Assembly (NCBI GenBank): GCA_021774625.1
Contig: JAJFIV010000027.1
Location: 146,566-210,565, forward strand
Source: Alphaproteobacteria bacterium
GTDB taxonomy: Bacteria; Pseudomonadota; Alphaproteobacteria; Sphingomonadales; JAKSBY01
Reading direction: 5' to 3'
Length of the DNA: 64,000 bases
Shown: positions 21,316 to 29,823 of the stretch, one piece after another
How the letters are laid out: every line of letters begins with the position of its first letter
How positions within the stretch are numbered: the first letter of the stretch is position 1
The notes under the pieces: generated by a model
Databases searched by the model: none
The model's input: only the letters and a program-made list of their open reading frames with translations
What the model was told of the DNA's origin: nothing
Position numbers and translations under genes: made by a program

Positions 21316-22926
21316 CCGGATTTTGGCCTCATAAAGATCGGGCAGGTTGTTTTCGAACAGGATGACGTCATCCGGCCCGCTGTTGGTCTTGAGCCAGGCC
21401 TCGGCCTCTTTCTGTGTGGAAAACTCGAGTAGCAGCGTGTCCGGCGGCGCCGTTTCCCGGAAGCCTTCGACAAATGTCGGAATACGTTTGCTGTCCACCG
21501 CCAGAGTGATATCAGTCGAACGGCCGGCGATGCGGCCGATTTGTTTGTGTTCCTCGGCGTGCCGGGCACCCAGTTCGACCATGCCAGGGGTGATTAATAT
21601 GCGCCGCTTTTTACCGCCGCTCAGGATATTCAGAACATCAAGCGCCGAGCGGAATCCGACGGGATTGGAATTATAGGCGTCGTCGATAATGACGGGCCCG
21701 CCCTGTTTTCCGGTTACTTCCAGCCGGTGGCGGGTCTGGGGCAGCGTGAAAACCGCCCCCCGGATCAGTTCATCCGGCACGCCCAGGCCTTTTGCGGCGA
21801 TGGCGGCCAGGGCAATATTGCAGGCCTGATGCAGGCCGAAGACCGGGGCTTGCAAATCCAGCTGACTGCCGTCAGTGAATTGTACGGTCAGTTCAATACC
21901 GTTTTCAGTCTGTTTAACGCCTGACACAGTTACAGGAGGCCGGGAGGCAGGCCCTTTTCCGCCGCACAGAAGAAAAGAAGAATTATCGGCAAGACCGCGT
22001 TTTTCCATCAAACCCTCTGGTATATCATCCGCATTGACAATCACCTGGCCGCCATTCTGAATGACGCCGTCCGCCAGCTCGAATTTTGCCCTGAAGACGG
22101 TTTCAATGGATTTGAACCGCTCGTAATGCGCGGTTCCAATTGCCGTGATGATGCCAAGTTTCGGCGGCGCCAGCCGGCACAGACGGGCAATGGAGCCCGG
22201 ACCATACGCCCCCATTTCGACGATAAAATAGCGGTGCCGCGGCTCCAGCTGTTCGCGAATGATGCGGGTGATTCCCATATCGGTATTGACACTGCCGGGC
22301 GTTGCGAGCGTCGGCGCGGCGCTTGAAAGAATATGCGCCAGAATATGCTTGGTGGAGGTTTTGCCGTAGGAACCGGTAATGCCGATGACAAAGGGCTTAA
22401 GTTCGCGGATTTTGGATTTTGCCTCCGCGCGAAGCCGGCGTTTGACGCGGTATTCAAAGGGTCCCAAAAGACCGTTTGCCGCCAGCAGATAGACCGGCGC
22501 CAACTGGAGAGCAAGAAAGAGCGAGACGGCATCAAAAGCCAGATAGAACAGCGCGGAAAAAAACAGAAAGAGAATAAGGGTCACCATAAAAATCCGCCGG
22601 GCACGCATGGTCATAACCAGCGGTTTTTTGGGGGACTTCAGAATCTTCCGGCTGCGCGCAATACCGACACTCATCGCCAGGGCGGCAAGATAGAAAAACC
22701 AGGGGCTCCGTGCCCCAACCAGCCAGGAAAGCCCGAAGACCAGCAGCAATAACAGGGTGGCGCTGAGATCGACAGCCCTGTTTTTCAGCAGCCACGCCAG
22801 GAACCGTTTTGCGTCATATTCTTCCTGCTGAAAGAAAGTCAGATAGACTTTGACCCTGAAAAAACCGAACCCCAGCAGCATCAGCGCCAGCAGGAACTGT
22901 CCGGCATATGCGATCCATTCAGTCAT
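21310..22926 (-). CDS. MurF-like ligase with N-terminal membrane domain
   Basis: A 538-residue Mur-ligase-family protein. The first ~155 residues hold four to five hydrophobic segments (about 4-22, 53-70, 74-90, 111-130, 133-152), which canonical MurF lacks. The ATP-dependent ligase follows: P-loop ITGSYGKTSTK (about 183-193), EMGAYGPGSIARL, AIGTAHYERF, HQACNIALAA and DDAYNSNPVGF, all corresponding to MurF. MurF joins D-Ala-D-Ala to UDP-MurNAc-tripeptide; whether this one does is unknown. I start at ATG 22926, overlapping the hydrolase stop by 8 bp; upstream TTG/GTG codons are possible. It is last in a tight operon after the ATP-grasp ligase and hydrolase. Confidence 0.85.
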   Translation of the reverse strand: MTEWIAYAGQFLLALMLLGFGFFRVKVYLTFFQQEEYDAKRFLAWLLKNRAVDLSATLLLLLVFGLSWLVGARSPWFFYLAALAMSVGIARSRKILKSPKKPLVMTMRARRIFMVTLILFLFFSALFYLAFDAVSLFLALQLAPVYLLAANGLLGPFEYRVKRRLRAEAKSKIRELKPFVIGITGSYGKTSTKHILAHILSSAAPTLATPGSVNTDMGITRIIREQLEPRHRYFIVEMGAYGPGSIARLCRLAPPKLGIITAIGTAHYERFKSIETVFRAKFELADGVIQNGGQVIVNADDIPEGLMEKRGLADNSSFLLCGGKGPASRPPVTVSGVKQTENGIELTVQFTDGSQLDLQAPVFGLHQACNIALAAIAAKGLGVPDELIRGAVFTLPQTRHRLEVTGKQGGPVIIDDAYNSNPVGFRSALDVLNILSGGKKRRILITPGMVELGARHAEEHKQIGRIAGRSTDITLAVDSKRIPTFVEGFRETAPPDTLLLEFSTQKEAEAWLKTNSGPDDVILFENNLPDLYEAKIRL

Positions 22927-23719
22927 GCACAGCACCAAATTCTTTTGCTAAAAACCGCCGGATCAAGGTTTCGCACTGATATTTCCCCCGGTTGAGGATA
23001 TCATTGTGACCATATCCTGACAGAATCTTCAACTCCGCATAGGGGAGACAGCCCTCGAATTTTCTGCCTATTTCAACCGGGGTCTCGGTATCTTCATCGC
23101 CATAAATCAAAAGAACCGGCACCCGAACGGCGCGGCAGCACTGGGTCAGGTTCTCATTCACCACCCGGACGAAGGTGGGCTGCAGGGGCCCGGCATTGCG
23201 GTAATCGGCGCTGCCGAAACGCCGGCTGTAGGCGACAGCGAATGATGTCTTAAACCGGCTGTCGGCGAACCGGGCGGCCTTCCCTAAAAGCCTGAGCACG
23301 CGGGAACGGATTTTCCAGAATATGGACCGGCTCCTGGGAATGCCCGCCGCCGCGATCAAAACAAGTCCGTCGATAGTCTCCGGATGGTTTGCCGCGATCT
23401 GAATGGCCACCCGGCAGCCAAAGGAATGGCCGATCAGAATATGCTTCGCCGCCCGGGCCTGCCCCCGTTCCTTCAGCAGAATATTCGCATAATCCGCGCT
23501 GCCTGCACCAGTGGGCGGCAACGGGGATGCGCCAAAGCCGGGCAGATCATAAAGATGATTTTCCGCAACATTTTCAAACAACCCGGCGGCTGGCAGAAAA
23601 GCCCGATGGTCCTGGCCCCAGCCATGAAGCCAGGTCAAGAGGAAGCGCGGCGCATCCCGGTTGCCGGTTATCTTGCGGTAAAGGCCGGGATGATTTTCAC
23701 GTGGCGCGTCAGAGGACAT
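22919..23719 (-). CDS. Alpha/beta hydrolase
   Basis: A 266-residue alpha/beta-hydrolase-fold enzyme. The oxyanion region is WLHGWGQDHRAF, the nucleophile elbow is IGHSFGCRVA (Ser), the acid is in LLIYGDEDTETP and the histidine in SGYGHNDIL, so the triad is complete. Two in-frame starts are possible: TTG 23728, overlapping the ligase stop, or ATG 23719, 5 bp after it; I use the ATG. There is no signal peptide, so it is cytosolic. Its place between a Ddl-type ligase and a MurF-like ligase suggests action on a cell-wall peptide or carrier-bound intermediate, which is inference from context only. Confidence 0.85.
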   Translation of the reverse strand: MSSDAPRENHPGLYRKITGNRDAPRFLLTWLHGWGQDHRAFLPAAGLFENVAENHLYDLPGFGASPLPPTGAGSADYANILLKERGQARAAKHILIGHSFGCRVAIQIAANHPETIDGLVLIAAAGIPRSRSIFWKIRSRVLRLLGKAARFADSRFKTSFAVAYSRRFGSADYRNAGPLQPTFVRVVNENLTQCCRAVRVPVLLIYGDEDTETPVEIGRKFEGCLPYAELKILSGYGHNDILNRGKYQCETLIRRFLAKEFGAVHD

Positions 23720-23724
23720 TCTGC

Positions 23725-24945
23725 TCAATCCCGCTGAAAAATGGCGCCGCCGCTTTTTACGACGTCGGTTTCAAGCCTTTTGGCGGCGGCTTCCCGGAAG
23801 CCTTCTTCAATCATGGCTGTAGCAAGCTCCGAAAAACTGACCGCCGGGCTTGCCGCTTTCCAGAGGTAAAATGCGAAGGAGCCGGGGATGGAATTAATTT
23901 CATTGAGCCACAGACCGCCGGTTTTGGAATCACAGAGAAAATCGATGCGGACTATACCCGTCAGGCCGAAAACATCGAAGGCCTTCGCCGTGACGGCAAA
24001 AATAAGCGCCTGCTGGTCATCCGTCAGTTCCTCCGGATGTAAAACCCGGTTTTGCGCCGCCATCCCTTCCACCGGCGCGTCGTCCAGTTTCACACCGCCC
24101 GACCCGGCCAGATATTTATCCTTAAAGTCCAGAAAAGCGCTTTCCTGCAGGGGCCGCTCAATAGCGGACAGACGAAAATCCCCGAAGGCGCGGCTGGCGG
24201 AAATATTATATTCCACCAGATTGGCGACAAAGGGCTCGATCAAGGCAGTTTCATCGATCCGGAAGACGGAGATCAGGGCCGCGATCAGGCTGTCCCAGTC
24301 ATTTGCCCGGGCTACACCGATGGAGGAGCCGAGACGATGGGGCTTGACGCATAAAGGAAATGTTATTTCCGAGAACGCTTCCTGCAGGGCTTTTTCCACG
24401 TCCGACTTTTCCCAGAAACTGCCATCGGTCCGCCGGGACAATGCCGCATGGGCCAGCACCGGCACGCCGTGCTGCGCCAGGGTGGTTTTGGTGAAATTCT
24501 TGTCAATGGTGGCGGCGGAGCCCAGCATGCGGCAGCCGGCATAAGGAATATTCATAAATTCGAAAAGACCCTGCAGCGATCCGTCTTCGCCGTTTGATCC
24601 GTGAATGGCGGGGACCGCCAAATCAAAAGAAAGCGTGCTGCGGCTTTCCCCCAGCAATCCTTTTTTGACAACCGAGAACTTCGGCTTTCCGGCCTTACCC
24701 GCGCCGATATCCAGCGAGATGGCCGTAAGTTCTTTCTTCGCATCTTCTCCCAGCGGATAGCGGCTGCGTTTTTTGAGCAGATTTCCGGTCCAGAAGCATC
24801 CGTCCGGATCTACATAAACCGGCAGCCCGGCATATCGATCCGGATCCAGCGCTTCGAGAAACTGCAGACCGGTCAGAACGCTGACATCATGTTCGACACT
24901 GCGCCCGCCGAAGAAGACGGCAATGGTTTTTCTGGACTGGTTCAT
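23725..24945 (-). CDS. D-alanine-D-alanine ligase family ATP-grasp protein
   Basis: A 406-residue ATP-grasp ligase related to Ddl. It begins with IAVFFGGRSVEHDVSVLTG and has AIHGSNGEDGSLQGLFEF, DKNFTKTTLAQHGVPV, CVKPHRLGSSIGVARA, VEYNISASRAFG and the metal-binding VRIDFLCDSKTGGLWLNEINSIPGS. It is longer than E. coli DdlB (~306) because of an insert near residues 60-100 and a C-terminal extension. The ribosome site AGAGAGGGG precedes the ATG. It could be the main Ddl or a paralog with a different acceptor; the adjacent membrane-fused MurF-like ligase favours a dedicated second set. Confidence 0.88.
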   Translation of the reverse strand: MNQSRKTIAVFFGGRSVEHDVSVLTGLQFLEALDPDRYAGLPVYVDPDGCFWTGNLLKKRSRYPLGEDAKKELTAISLDIGAGKAGKPKFSVVKKGLLGESRSTLSFDLAVPAIHGSNGEDGSLQGLFEFMNIPYAGCRMLGSAATIDKNFTKTTLAQHGVPVLAHAALSRRTDGSFWEKSDVEKALQEAFSEITFPLCVKPHRLGSSIGVARANDWDSLIAALISVFRIDETALIEPFVANLVEYNISASRAFGDFRLSAIERPLQESAFLDFKDKYLAGSGGVKLDDAPVEGMAAQNRVLHPEELTDDQQALIFAVTAKAFDVFGLTGIVRIDFLCDSKTGGLWLNEINSIPGSFAFYLWKAASPAVSFSELATAMIEEGFREAAAKRLETDVVKSGGAIFQRD

Positions 24946-25080
24946 AAACCCCTCTCTTGCAACAGAGCCCGGTCAATAGAAAGGAATTCCGGCGCTTCTG
25001 TGGTCATATCTTGGATTTGACGCATATTTAAGCCACAATTGACCGCAAAGACGATACTGTGAATCATGGAAAGGCCCCTC

Positions 25081-25530
25081 ATGTCAAAATTTTTCCACCA
25101 TGTCATTCCCCCCGTCTTTTTGATGCTTGCTGGATGCGCGAACCTGGCGGACCGGGCCATCCCGCCGGATGTTAGCGTCACCGGCCTGCATCTTCGCGAG
25201 CAGAGCGGGCTTTTCGAACAGCGTTTTGCTCTTGATCTTCGGATCGTCAATCCCAATGATTTTGGTTTTACACTGAACGGCCTTGCCTTTACTCTATATG
25301 TAAATGGCGAGAGATTCGCCACCGGTGTTGGGGATCATAAAGTGACCATCCCGGCGCTTGGCGAAGGTGTGATGACGGTGGAAGCCTCTTCCAGCCTGTT
25401 CGGCCTGATCCGCCAGGTGAAAAATCTTGGCCGGGCAGATAGTCTGCATTATCGGATCGAAGGCCGGGCCCATGTACGCGGTGTGCGCAATCCGCTGCCT
25501 TATGAAAAGGAAGGGGAAATCAGTTTTTAG
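25081..25530 (+). CDS. LEA14/WHy-domain lipoprotein
   Basis: A 149-residue predicted lipoprotein. The signal peptide ends in the lipobox LMLAGC, with Cys at residue 19, so the mature protein is acylated. The rest fits the LEA type 2 (WHy) domain: LREQSGLFEQRFALDLRIVNPNDFGFTLNGLAFTLYV-like strands and a conserved NPN turn. I start at ATG 25081, preceded by GGAAAGG, instead of an in-frame ATG at 25066. It ends 2 bp before the next gene. Such lipoproteins are linked to desiccation or envelope stress in other bacteria; no function is shown here. Confidence 0.82.
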   Translation: MSKFFHHVIPPVFLMLAGCANLADRAIPPDVSVTGLHLREQSGLFEQRFALDLRIVNPNDFGFTLNGLAFTLYVNGERFATGVGDHKVTIPALGEGVMTVEASSSLFGLIRQVKNLGRADSLHYRIEGRAHVRGVRNPLPYEKEGEISF

Positions 25531-25532
25531 CC

Positions 25533-26306
25533 ATGGAAAACCTGATCGAAACAGAACACAAGGAGCGGGTTCTCCTGATTCGTCTCAACCGGCCGGAAAA
25601 ACGCAACGCAATCACCGCCGCCATGTACCAGACGCTGGCGGATATTTTAGAAGAGGCCGCGGGGAATAGCAAAATCCGGGCCGTGGTTCTGACCGGCGCC
25701 GGTGACTGTTTCACGAGCGGCAATGATCTGCATGATTTTCTCAATCATGGCCTTACCGGAGGCAACATGCAGGACCGGCCGGTGATCCGGTTTTTACGGC
25801 GGATCGCCACTTTCCCTAAACCCCTGATTGCCGCCGTCAACGGGGCCGCGGTGGGGATCGGCGTGACCATGCTGCTGCATTGCGATCTGGTTTACGCGGT
25901 GGCGGACGCTGCCCTGCAACTTCCCTTTGTCGATCTCGCCCTGGTACCGGAAGCCGCTTCCAGTCTCCTGCTGCCGAAACTGGCCGGGCATCATAAGGCA
26001 GCGGAACTGTTTATGCTGGGCGCAGCCTTCAGCGCCAGGGATGCCGTGGCGCTCGGGCTGGTCAATGATATCTGCCCGGATGCGGCCCTGATCGCTCAGG
26101 TTTTGCAAACAGCGCAAAATCTGGCCGGGAAACCGCCCGAAGCCCTGATGCGGACCAAAGCTCTGATGAAGGCGGATCAGACGGCTGTTCTGAAAGCTAT
26201 TGAAACGGAAAGCAGGGTCTTTGCCGAACAACTGCAATCACCGGAAGCGCGGGAAGCCATACAGGCCTTTCTGGAGAAGCGCGCACCGGACTTCTCCCGT
26301 TTTTAA
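25533..26306 (+). CDS. Enoyl-CoA hydratase/isomerase family protein
   Basis: A 257-residue crotonase-fold protein, the second in the window. The oxyanion segment FTSGNDLHDFL is present. The first catalytic glutamate position is changed: where active hydratases have GGGCELA, this has AAVGIGVTMLLHCD. The second region is FVDLALVPEAASSLLLP, keeping a Glu. This pattern resembles enoyl-CoA delta-isomerases or other family members rather than a standard hydratase. It starts 2 bp after the lipoprotein gene and is probably cotranscribed. Confidence 0.85.
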   Translation: MENLIETEHKERVLLIRLNRPEKRNAITAAMYQTLADILEEAAGNSKIRAVVLTGAGDCFTSGNDLHDFLNHGLTGGNMQDRPVIRFLRRIATFPKPLIAAVNGAAVGIGVTMLLHCDLVYAVADAALQLPFVDLALVPEAASSLLLPKLAGHHKAAELFMLGAAFSARDAVALGLVNDICPDAALIAQVLQTAQNLAGKPPEALMRTKALMKADQTAVLKAIETESRVFAEQLQSPEAREAIQAFLEKRAPDFSRF

Positions 26307-26395
26307 CGCGCAGTCCGCCGGTTGCCAAGTCAACCGGGCTGTGCCATTCTTTGCCAAGAATCAGGCATTTTAAAAAAGAAAGGATGGGCAGCGTG

Positions 26396-27280
26396 ATGCT
26401 TCATAAATTCACAGGGCTGATCATAGGGGTTGCACTGGCGGGTGTGGCTTTTTCGGCGGCGGCACAGCAGAATCCCGATGATATCCAGGTCAAAGCGGAC
26501 CATGTTCGCGGAAATATTTATGTTATTTTGGGGACAGGCAGCGGTAATATCGGCATTTCCGCCGGTGAGGATGGTATCTTCCTGATTGATGACCAGTTTG
26601 CGCCGCTCAGCGATAAAATCCGTGCAGCCGTTGCGGAAATAAGCGATCAGCCGATCCGCTTTCTGATCAATACCCATTATCATGGCGATCACACCGGAGG
26701 AAATGAGAATTTCGGCAAGGCCGGAACACTGATCATGGCCCATGATAATGTCCGGCAGCGGCTCGCAGCGCCTGCCAATGGCGATCCGAAACCCAGGGAC
26801 GCCCTGCCGGTTATCACCTATAACGATCAGGCCAGCCTGCATATCAATGGCGATGATGCCCGCGCGGTCCATATGGCCAATGCCCATACCGATGGCGATA
26901 CCATCATTCATTTCAAGAACGCCAATGTCATTCATATGGGCGATATTTTCTTCCGCGATCTGTATCCCTTCATTGATGTGGCCGGCGGCGGCAATGTGGA
27001 TGGCGTGATCATGGCGGCGGAACGAGTGCTGGAACATGCCAACGCCGACACCATTATCATTCCCGGCCATGGCCCGGTGGCGACACCGGATGATCTGCGC
27101 CGTTATCGCGATATGCTGGCAGACACCCGCGCCAAGATCGCAGCCTTGATCGAAAAAGGCATGAGCGAGGATGAAGTGGCCGCGGCAGGTCCGACTGCAG
27201 ATTATGATGAAAACTGGAACTGGCAGTTCATCAATGGCGAGCGCTATACCCGCTCGCTCTATCAAAGTCTGAAAAAGTAG
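26396..27280 (+). CDS. Exported metallo-beta-lactamase-fold hydrolase
   Basis: A 294-residue MBL-fold protein with a typical Sec signal (LHKFTGLIIGVALAGVAF, then SAAAQ), so it is periplasmic. The zinc motif is complete: THYHGDHTGG, then NAHTDGDT, HMGDIFF and PGHGPVA. The family contains hydrolases of varied substrates; this one resembles the broad SoxH/quinoprotein-relay-type exported group more than true beta-lactamases. Start choice: ATG 26396 gives a clean signal peptide and has AAAGAAAGG upstream; ATG 26384 and TTG 26351 are also in frame. The S9 peptidase gene follows 36 bp later. Confidence 0.85.
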   Translation: MLHKFTGLIIGVALAGVAFSAAAQQNPDDIQVKADHVRGNIYVILGTGSGNIGISAGEDGIFLIDDQFAPLSDKIRAAVAEISDQPIRFLINTHYHGDHTGGNENFGKAGTLIMAHDNVRQRLAAPANGDPKPRDALPVITYNDQASLHINGDDARAVHMANAHTDGDTIIHFKNANVIHMGDIFFRDLYPFIDVAGGGNVDGVIMAAERVLEHANADTIIIPGHGPVATPDDLRRYRDMLADTRAKIAALIEKGMSEDEVAAAGPTADYDENWNWQFINGERYTRSLYQSLKK

Positions 27281-27316
27281 GGAGTTGGGCAAAAACGATT
27301 TTTTGAGGAGAGGATC

Positions 27317-29287
27317 ATGAGACGCCTTGGTGTGATTTTAACGGCGGCGGCGCTATTGGCAGGATTTTCTGCCCTGGCGGCGGAGGTTGAAAGGGTCGAG
27401 CGGGGCAATCTGGTGATGGAGGGCATTCCCGATATTCCGGAGGATATCGAAAGCCGTCTTCTGCAATATCAGAACACCCGCTCCGCCGGGTTTGCCGACT
27501 GGCACCCGGAGGGGGACGGCATTCTGATTGCCACCCGTTTCGGCGAAGTCGCCCAATTGCACCGGGTGAAAGTGCCTATGGGCGCACGGCAGCAGGTCAC
27601 TTTTTACGAAGAACCGGTTGGTTCCGGCCAATATGCGCCGCAAGGCCGCAAGGCCTTTCTCTTTTCGCGGGATGCCGGCGGCAATGAAAATTTCCAGTTA
27701 TATTTATACGACGAAGAGACGGGAGAAACCCGGCGGCTGACCGACGGCGCGTCCCGCAATCAGGCGGCGGCCTGGTCGAACGACGGGGCGATGATCGCCT
27801 TTCAGTCCAACAGGCGGAACGGGACCGAGTGGGACGTCTATGTCCTGAACCCGGATGATCCGGATAGCCCCCGCATGGTGTTTTCCGAGAAAGGCTATTG
27901 GCTGCCCATCGAATTTTCCCCCGATAACAAGCGGCTGTTGATGATCAATTATATCTCGATCACCAACAGCGAACTGGCGGTGCTCGATCTGGAAAGCGGC
28001 GATGTAAGGCGGATCAATCCCGATATCGGCCCGGTCGCCTATGGCGAGGCGCTTTTCACCCGGGACGGCAACGGTCTTTATCTTGTCACCGACTGGCAGC
28101 GGGAAGTGCGCACGCTGCGCCATTATGATTTTGCCGGCGGCGAAATGACGGAACTGACCGCCGATATCCCGTGGGACGTGCAGGGCTTTGATCTCACGCC
28201 GGACGGTGCGGTTCTGGCCTTTGCCACCAATGAGGATGGCCTGTCCCGCATCCATATCCGGCGGACCGCGGATAATGCGGCGCTTCCGGCCCCGGACCTG
28301 CCGCCCGGCATCCTGTCGGGCCTGCAATTTAGTCCGGAGGGCGGAAAACTGGGCTTTTCCTTCAATCAATCCCGTTCGCCAAGCGACGTCTATTCCTATG
28401 ATCTGGCGCAGAATGAACTGACCCGCTGGACCAAAAGTGAAGTCGGCGGACTGAATGCGGAAAATTTTGTGGCGCCGGAACTGGTGCATTATCCGACTTT
28501 TGATCAGGCGGACGGCACGGCGCGGGAAATTCCCGCCTTCGTCTTCAGGCCGGATGGCGATGGTCCGCACCCGGTGATTATCTCCATTCACGGCGGACCC
28601 GAAGGCCAGTACCGGCCCGGCTATTCAGCAACCTACCAGTTCTGGCTGAATGAACTGGGGACCGCGGTGATTGCGCCCAATGTCCGGGGCTCATCCGGGT
28701 ATGGCAAGACCTATGTGTCCCTTGATAACGGCTATAAACGGGAAGATTCTGTGAAGGATATCGGCGCGCTTCTCGACTGGATCGAGACCCAGCCGGACCT
28801 CGATTCCGGGCGGGTGGTGGTTTATGGCGGCTCCTACGGCGGTTATATGGTGCTGGCCTCGATGGTTCATTATAATGACCGGTTGCTGGGGGCCGTGGAT
28901 ATTGTCGGCATTTCCAATTTCGTCACTTTCCTGGAAAACACCCAGGCCTATCGCCGCGATCTCCGGCGGGTGGAATATGGCGATGAGCGCGATCCTGACA
29001 TGCGGGCTCATCTGGAAAAAATCTCGCCCTTAAACAGTGCGGAAAAGATTACCAAACCGCTTTTCATCATTCAGGGTCGGAACGATCCCAGGGTTTCCTA
29101 TACGGAATCCGAACAGATGCTGAAAATCGTGCGTGATAATGGCGGCGACGTCTGGTATCTGATGGCGAAGGATGAGGGTCATGGTTTCAGAAAAAAATCC
29201 AACCGTGATTTTCAGAATGCTGCGACCGCGCTTTTCCTCGACCGGCTGTTTTCCGGTGAAGGAATCGGCGACGATACCGCCCCCTGA
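27317..29287 (+). CDS. Exported S9 family serine peptidase (prolyl oligopeptidase/DPP-like)
   Basis: A 656-residue two-domain peptidase. A signal peptide (VILTAAALLAGFSALAA) directs export. Residues about 50-390 form a WD40-like beta-propeller with repeated TDGASRN, AAWSNDG and FSPDNKR motifs. The C-terminal alpha/beta-hydrolase domain has ISIHGGPEGQ, nucleophile GGSYGGYM, acid GRNDPRV and base DEGHGF, so the Ser-Asp-His triad is complete. Family members cut short peptides, often after proline or alanine. GAGGAGAGGATC is the ribosome site. Genes downstream (peptide-binding lipoprotein) also suggest peptide use. Confidence 0.93.
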   Translation: MRRLGVILTAAALLAGFSALAAEVERVERGNLVMEGIPDIPEDIESRLLQYQNTRSAGFADWHPEGDGILIATRFGEVAQLHRVKVPMGARQQVTFYEEPVGSGQYAPQGRKAFLFSRDAGGNENFQLYLYDEETGETRRLTDGASRNQAAAWSNDGAMIAFQSNRRNGTEWDVYVLNPDDPDSPRMVFSEKGYWLPIEFSPDNKRLLMINYISITNSELAVLDLESGDVRRINPDIGPVAYGEALFTRDGNGLYLVTDWQREVRTLRHYDFAGGEMTELTADIPWDVQGFDLTPDGAVLAFATNEDGLSRIHIRRTADNAALPAPDLPPGILSGLQFSPEGGKLGFSFNQSRSPSDVYSYDLAQNELTRWTKSEVGGLNAENFVAPELVHYPTFDQADGTAREIPAFVFRPDGDGPHPVIISIHGGPEGQYRPGYSATYQFWLNELGTAVIAPNVRGSSGYGKTYVSLDNGYKREDSVKDIGALLDWIETQPDLDSGRVVVYGGSYGGYMVLASMVHYNDRLLGAVDIVGISNFVTFLENTQAYRRDLRRVEYGDERDPDMRAHLEKISPLNSAEKITKPLFIIQGRNDPRVSYTESEQMLKIVRDNGGDVWYLMAKDEGHGFRKKSNRDFQNAATALFLDRLFSGEGIGDDTAP

Positions 29288-29346
29288 TTACTGAGGCCCG
29301 GCGTCGGGCCGTGCGCGGTCACAGCCCCAAAGTTGAAAGTAGGATC

Positions 29347-29814
29347 GTGCTCAATCAAGACCGCCTGAAATTCCGCCAAGCGCTCTCGCAATACGCAACC
29401 GGCGTGACGGTGGTATCGGCGCTGAAGACAGACGGTTCGCCGGCCGGGCTGACCGTGAACAGCTTTACGTCTGTCAGTCTCGACCCGCCGCTGATCCTCT
29501 GGTGTCTGGGACTTGATTCAAGCGCCTTCGATATTTTCAGCAACATTGACCGCTTTGCAGTCAATGTTCTGACGGCGGACCAGATGGATCTGGCGATTTT
29601 GTTTGCATCCAACCGCAAAGATAAATTCACGGGCGTTGCATGGCAGCCCGGCATTGGAGGTATCCCTCTGATCAAGGGTTCGCTTGCGACATTCGAATGC
29701 CGATTGGAAACCACCTATCCCGGCGGGGATCACATCATTCTGCTGGGCCGTGTGGAATATTATTCAGTCAAGGAAGGAAAGCCGCTTTTGTTTCACAACA
29801 GCCGGTTTCAATGA
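29347..29814 (+). CDS. Flavin reductase domain protein
   Basis: A 155-residue protein of the flavin-reductase-like (split-barrel FMN-binding) family. The diagnostic parts are ALSQYATGVTVVSAL, AGLTVNSFTSVSLDPPLILWCL, FAVNVLTADQ and the end HIILLGRVEYY. It probably reduces FMN or FAD with NAD(P)H for a partner monooxygenase, none of which is visible here. The frame opens at GTG 29311; I prefer GTG 29347, with AGGA two bases upstream, because it gives the usual family length. Start confidence is modest. Confidence 0.82.
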   Translation: MLNQDRLKFRQALSQYATGVTVVSALKTDGSPAGLTVNSFTSVSLDPPLILWCLGLDSSAFDIFSNIDRFAVNVLTADQMDLAILFASNRKDKFTGVAWQPGIGGIPLIKGSLATFECRLETTYPGGDHIILLGRVEYYSVKEGKPLLFHNSRFQ

Positions 29815-29823
29815 CAATTTAAA

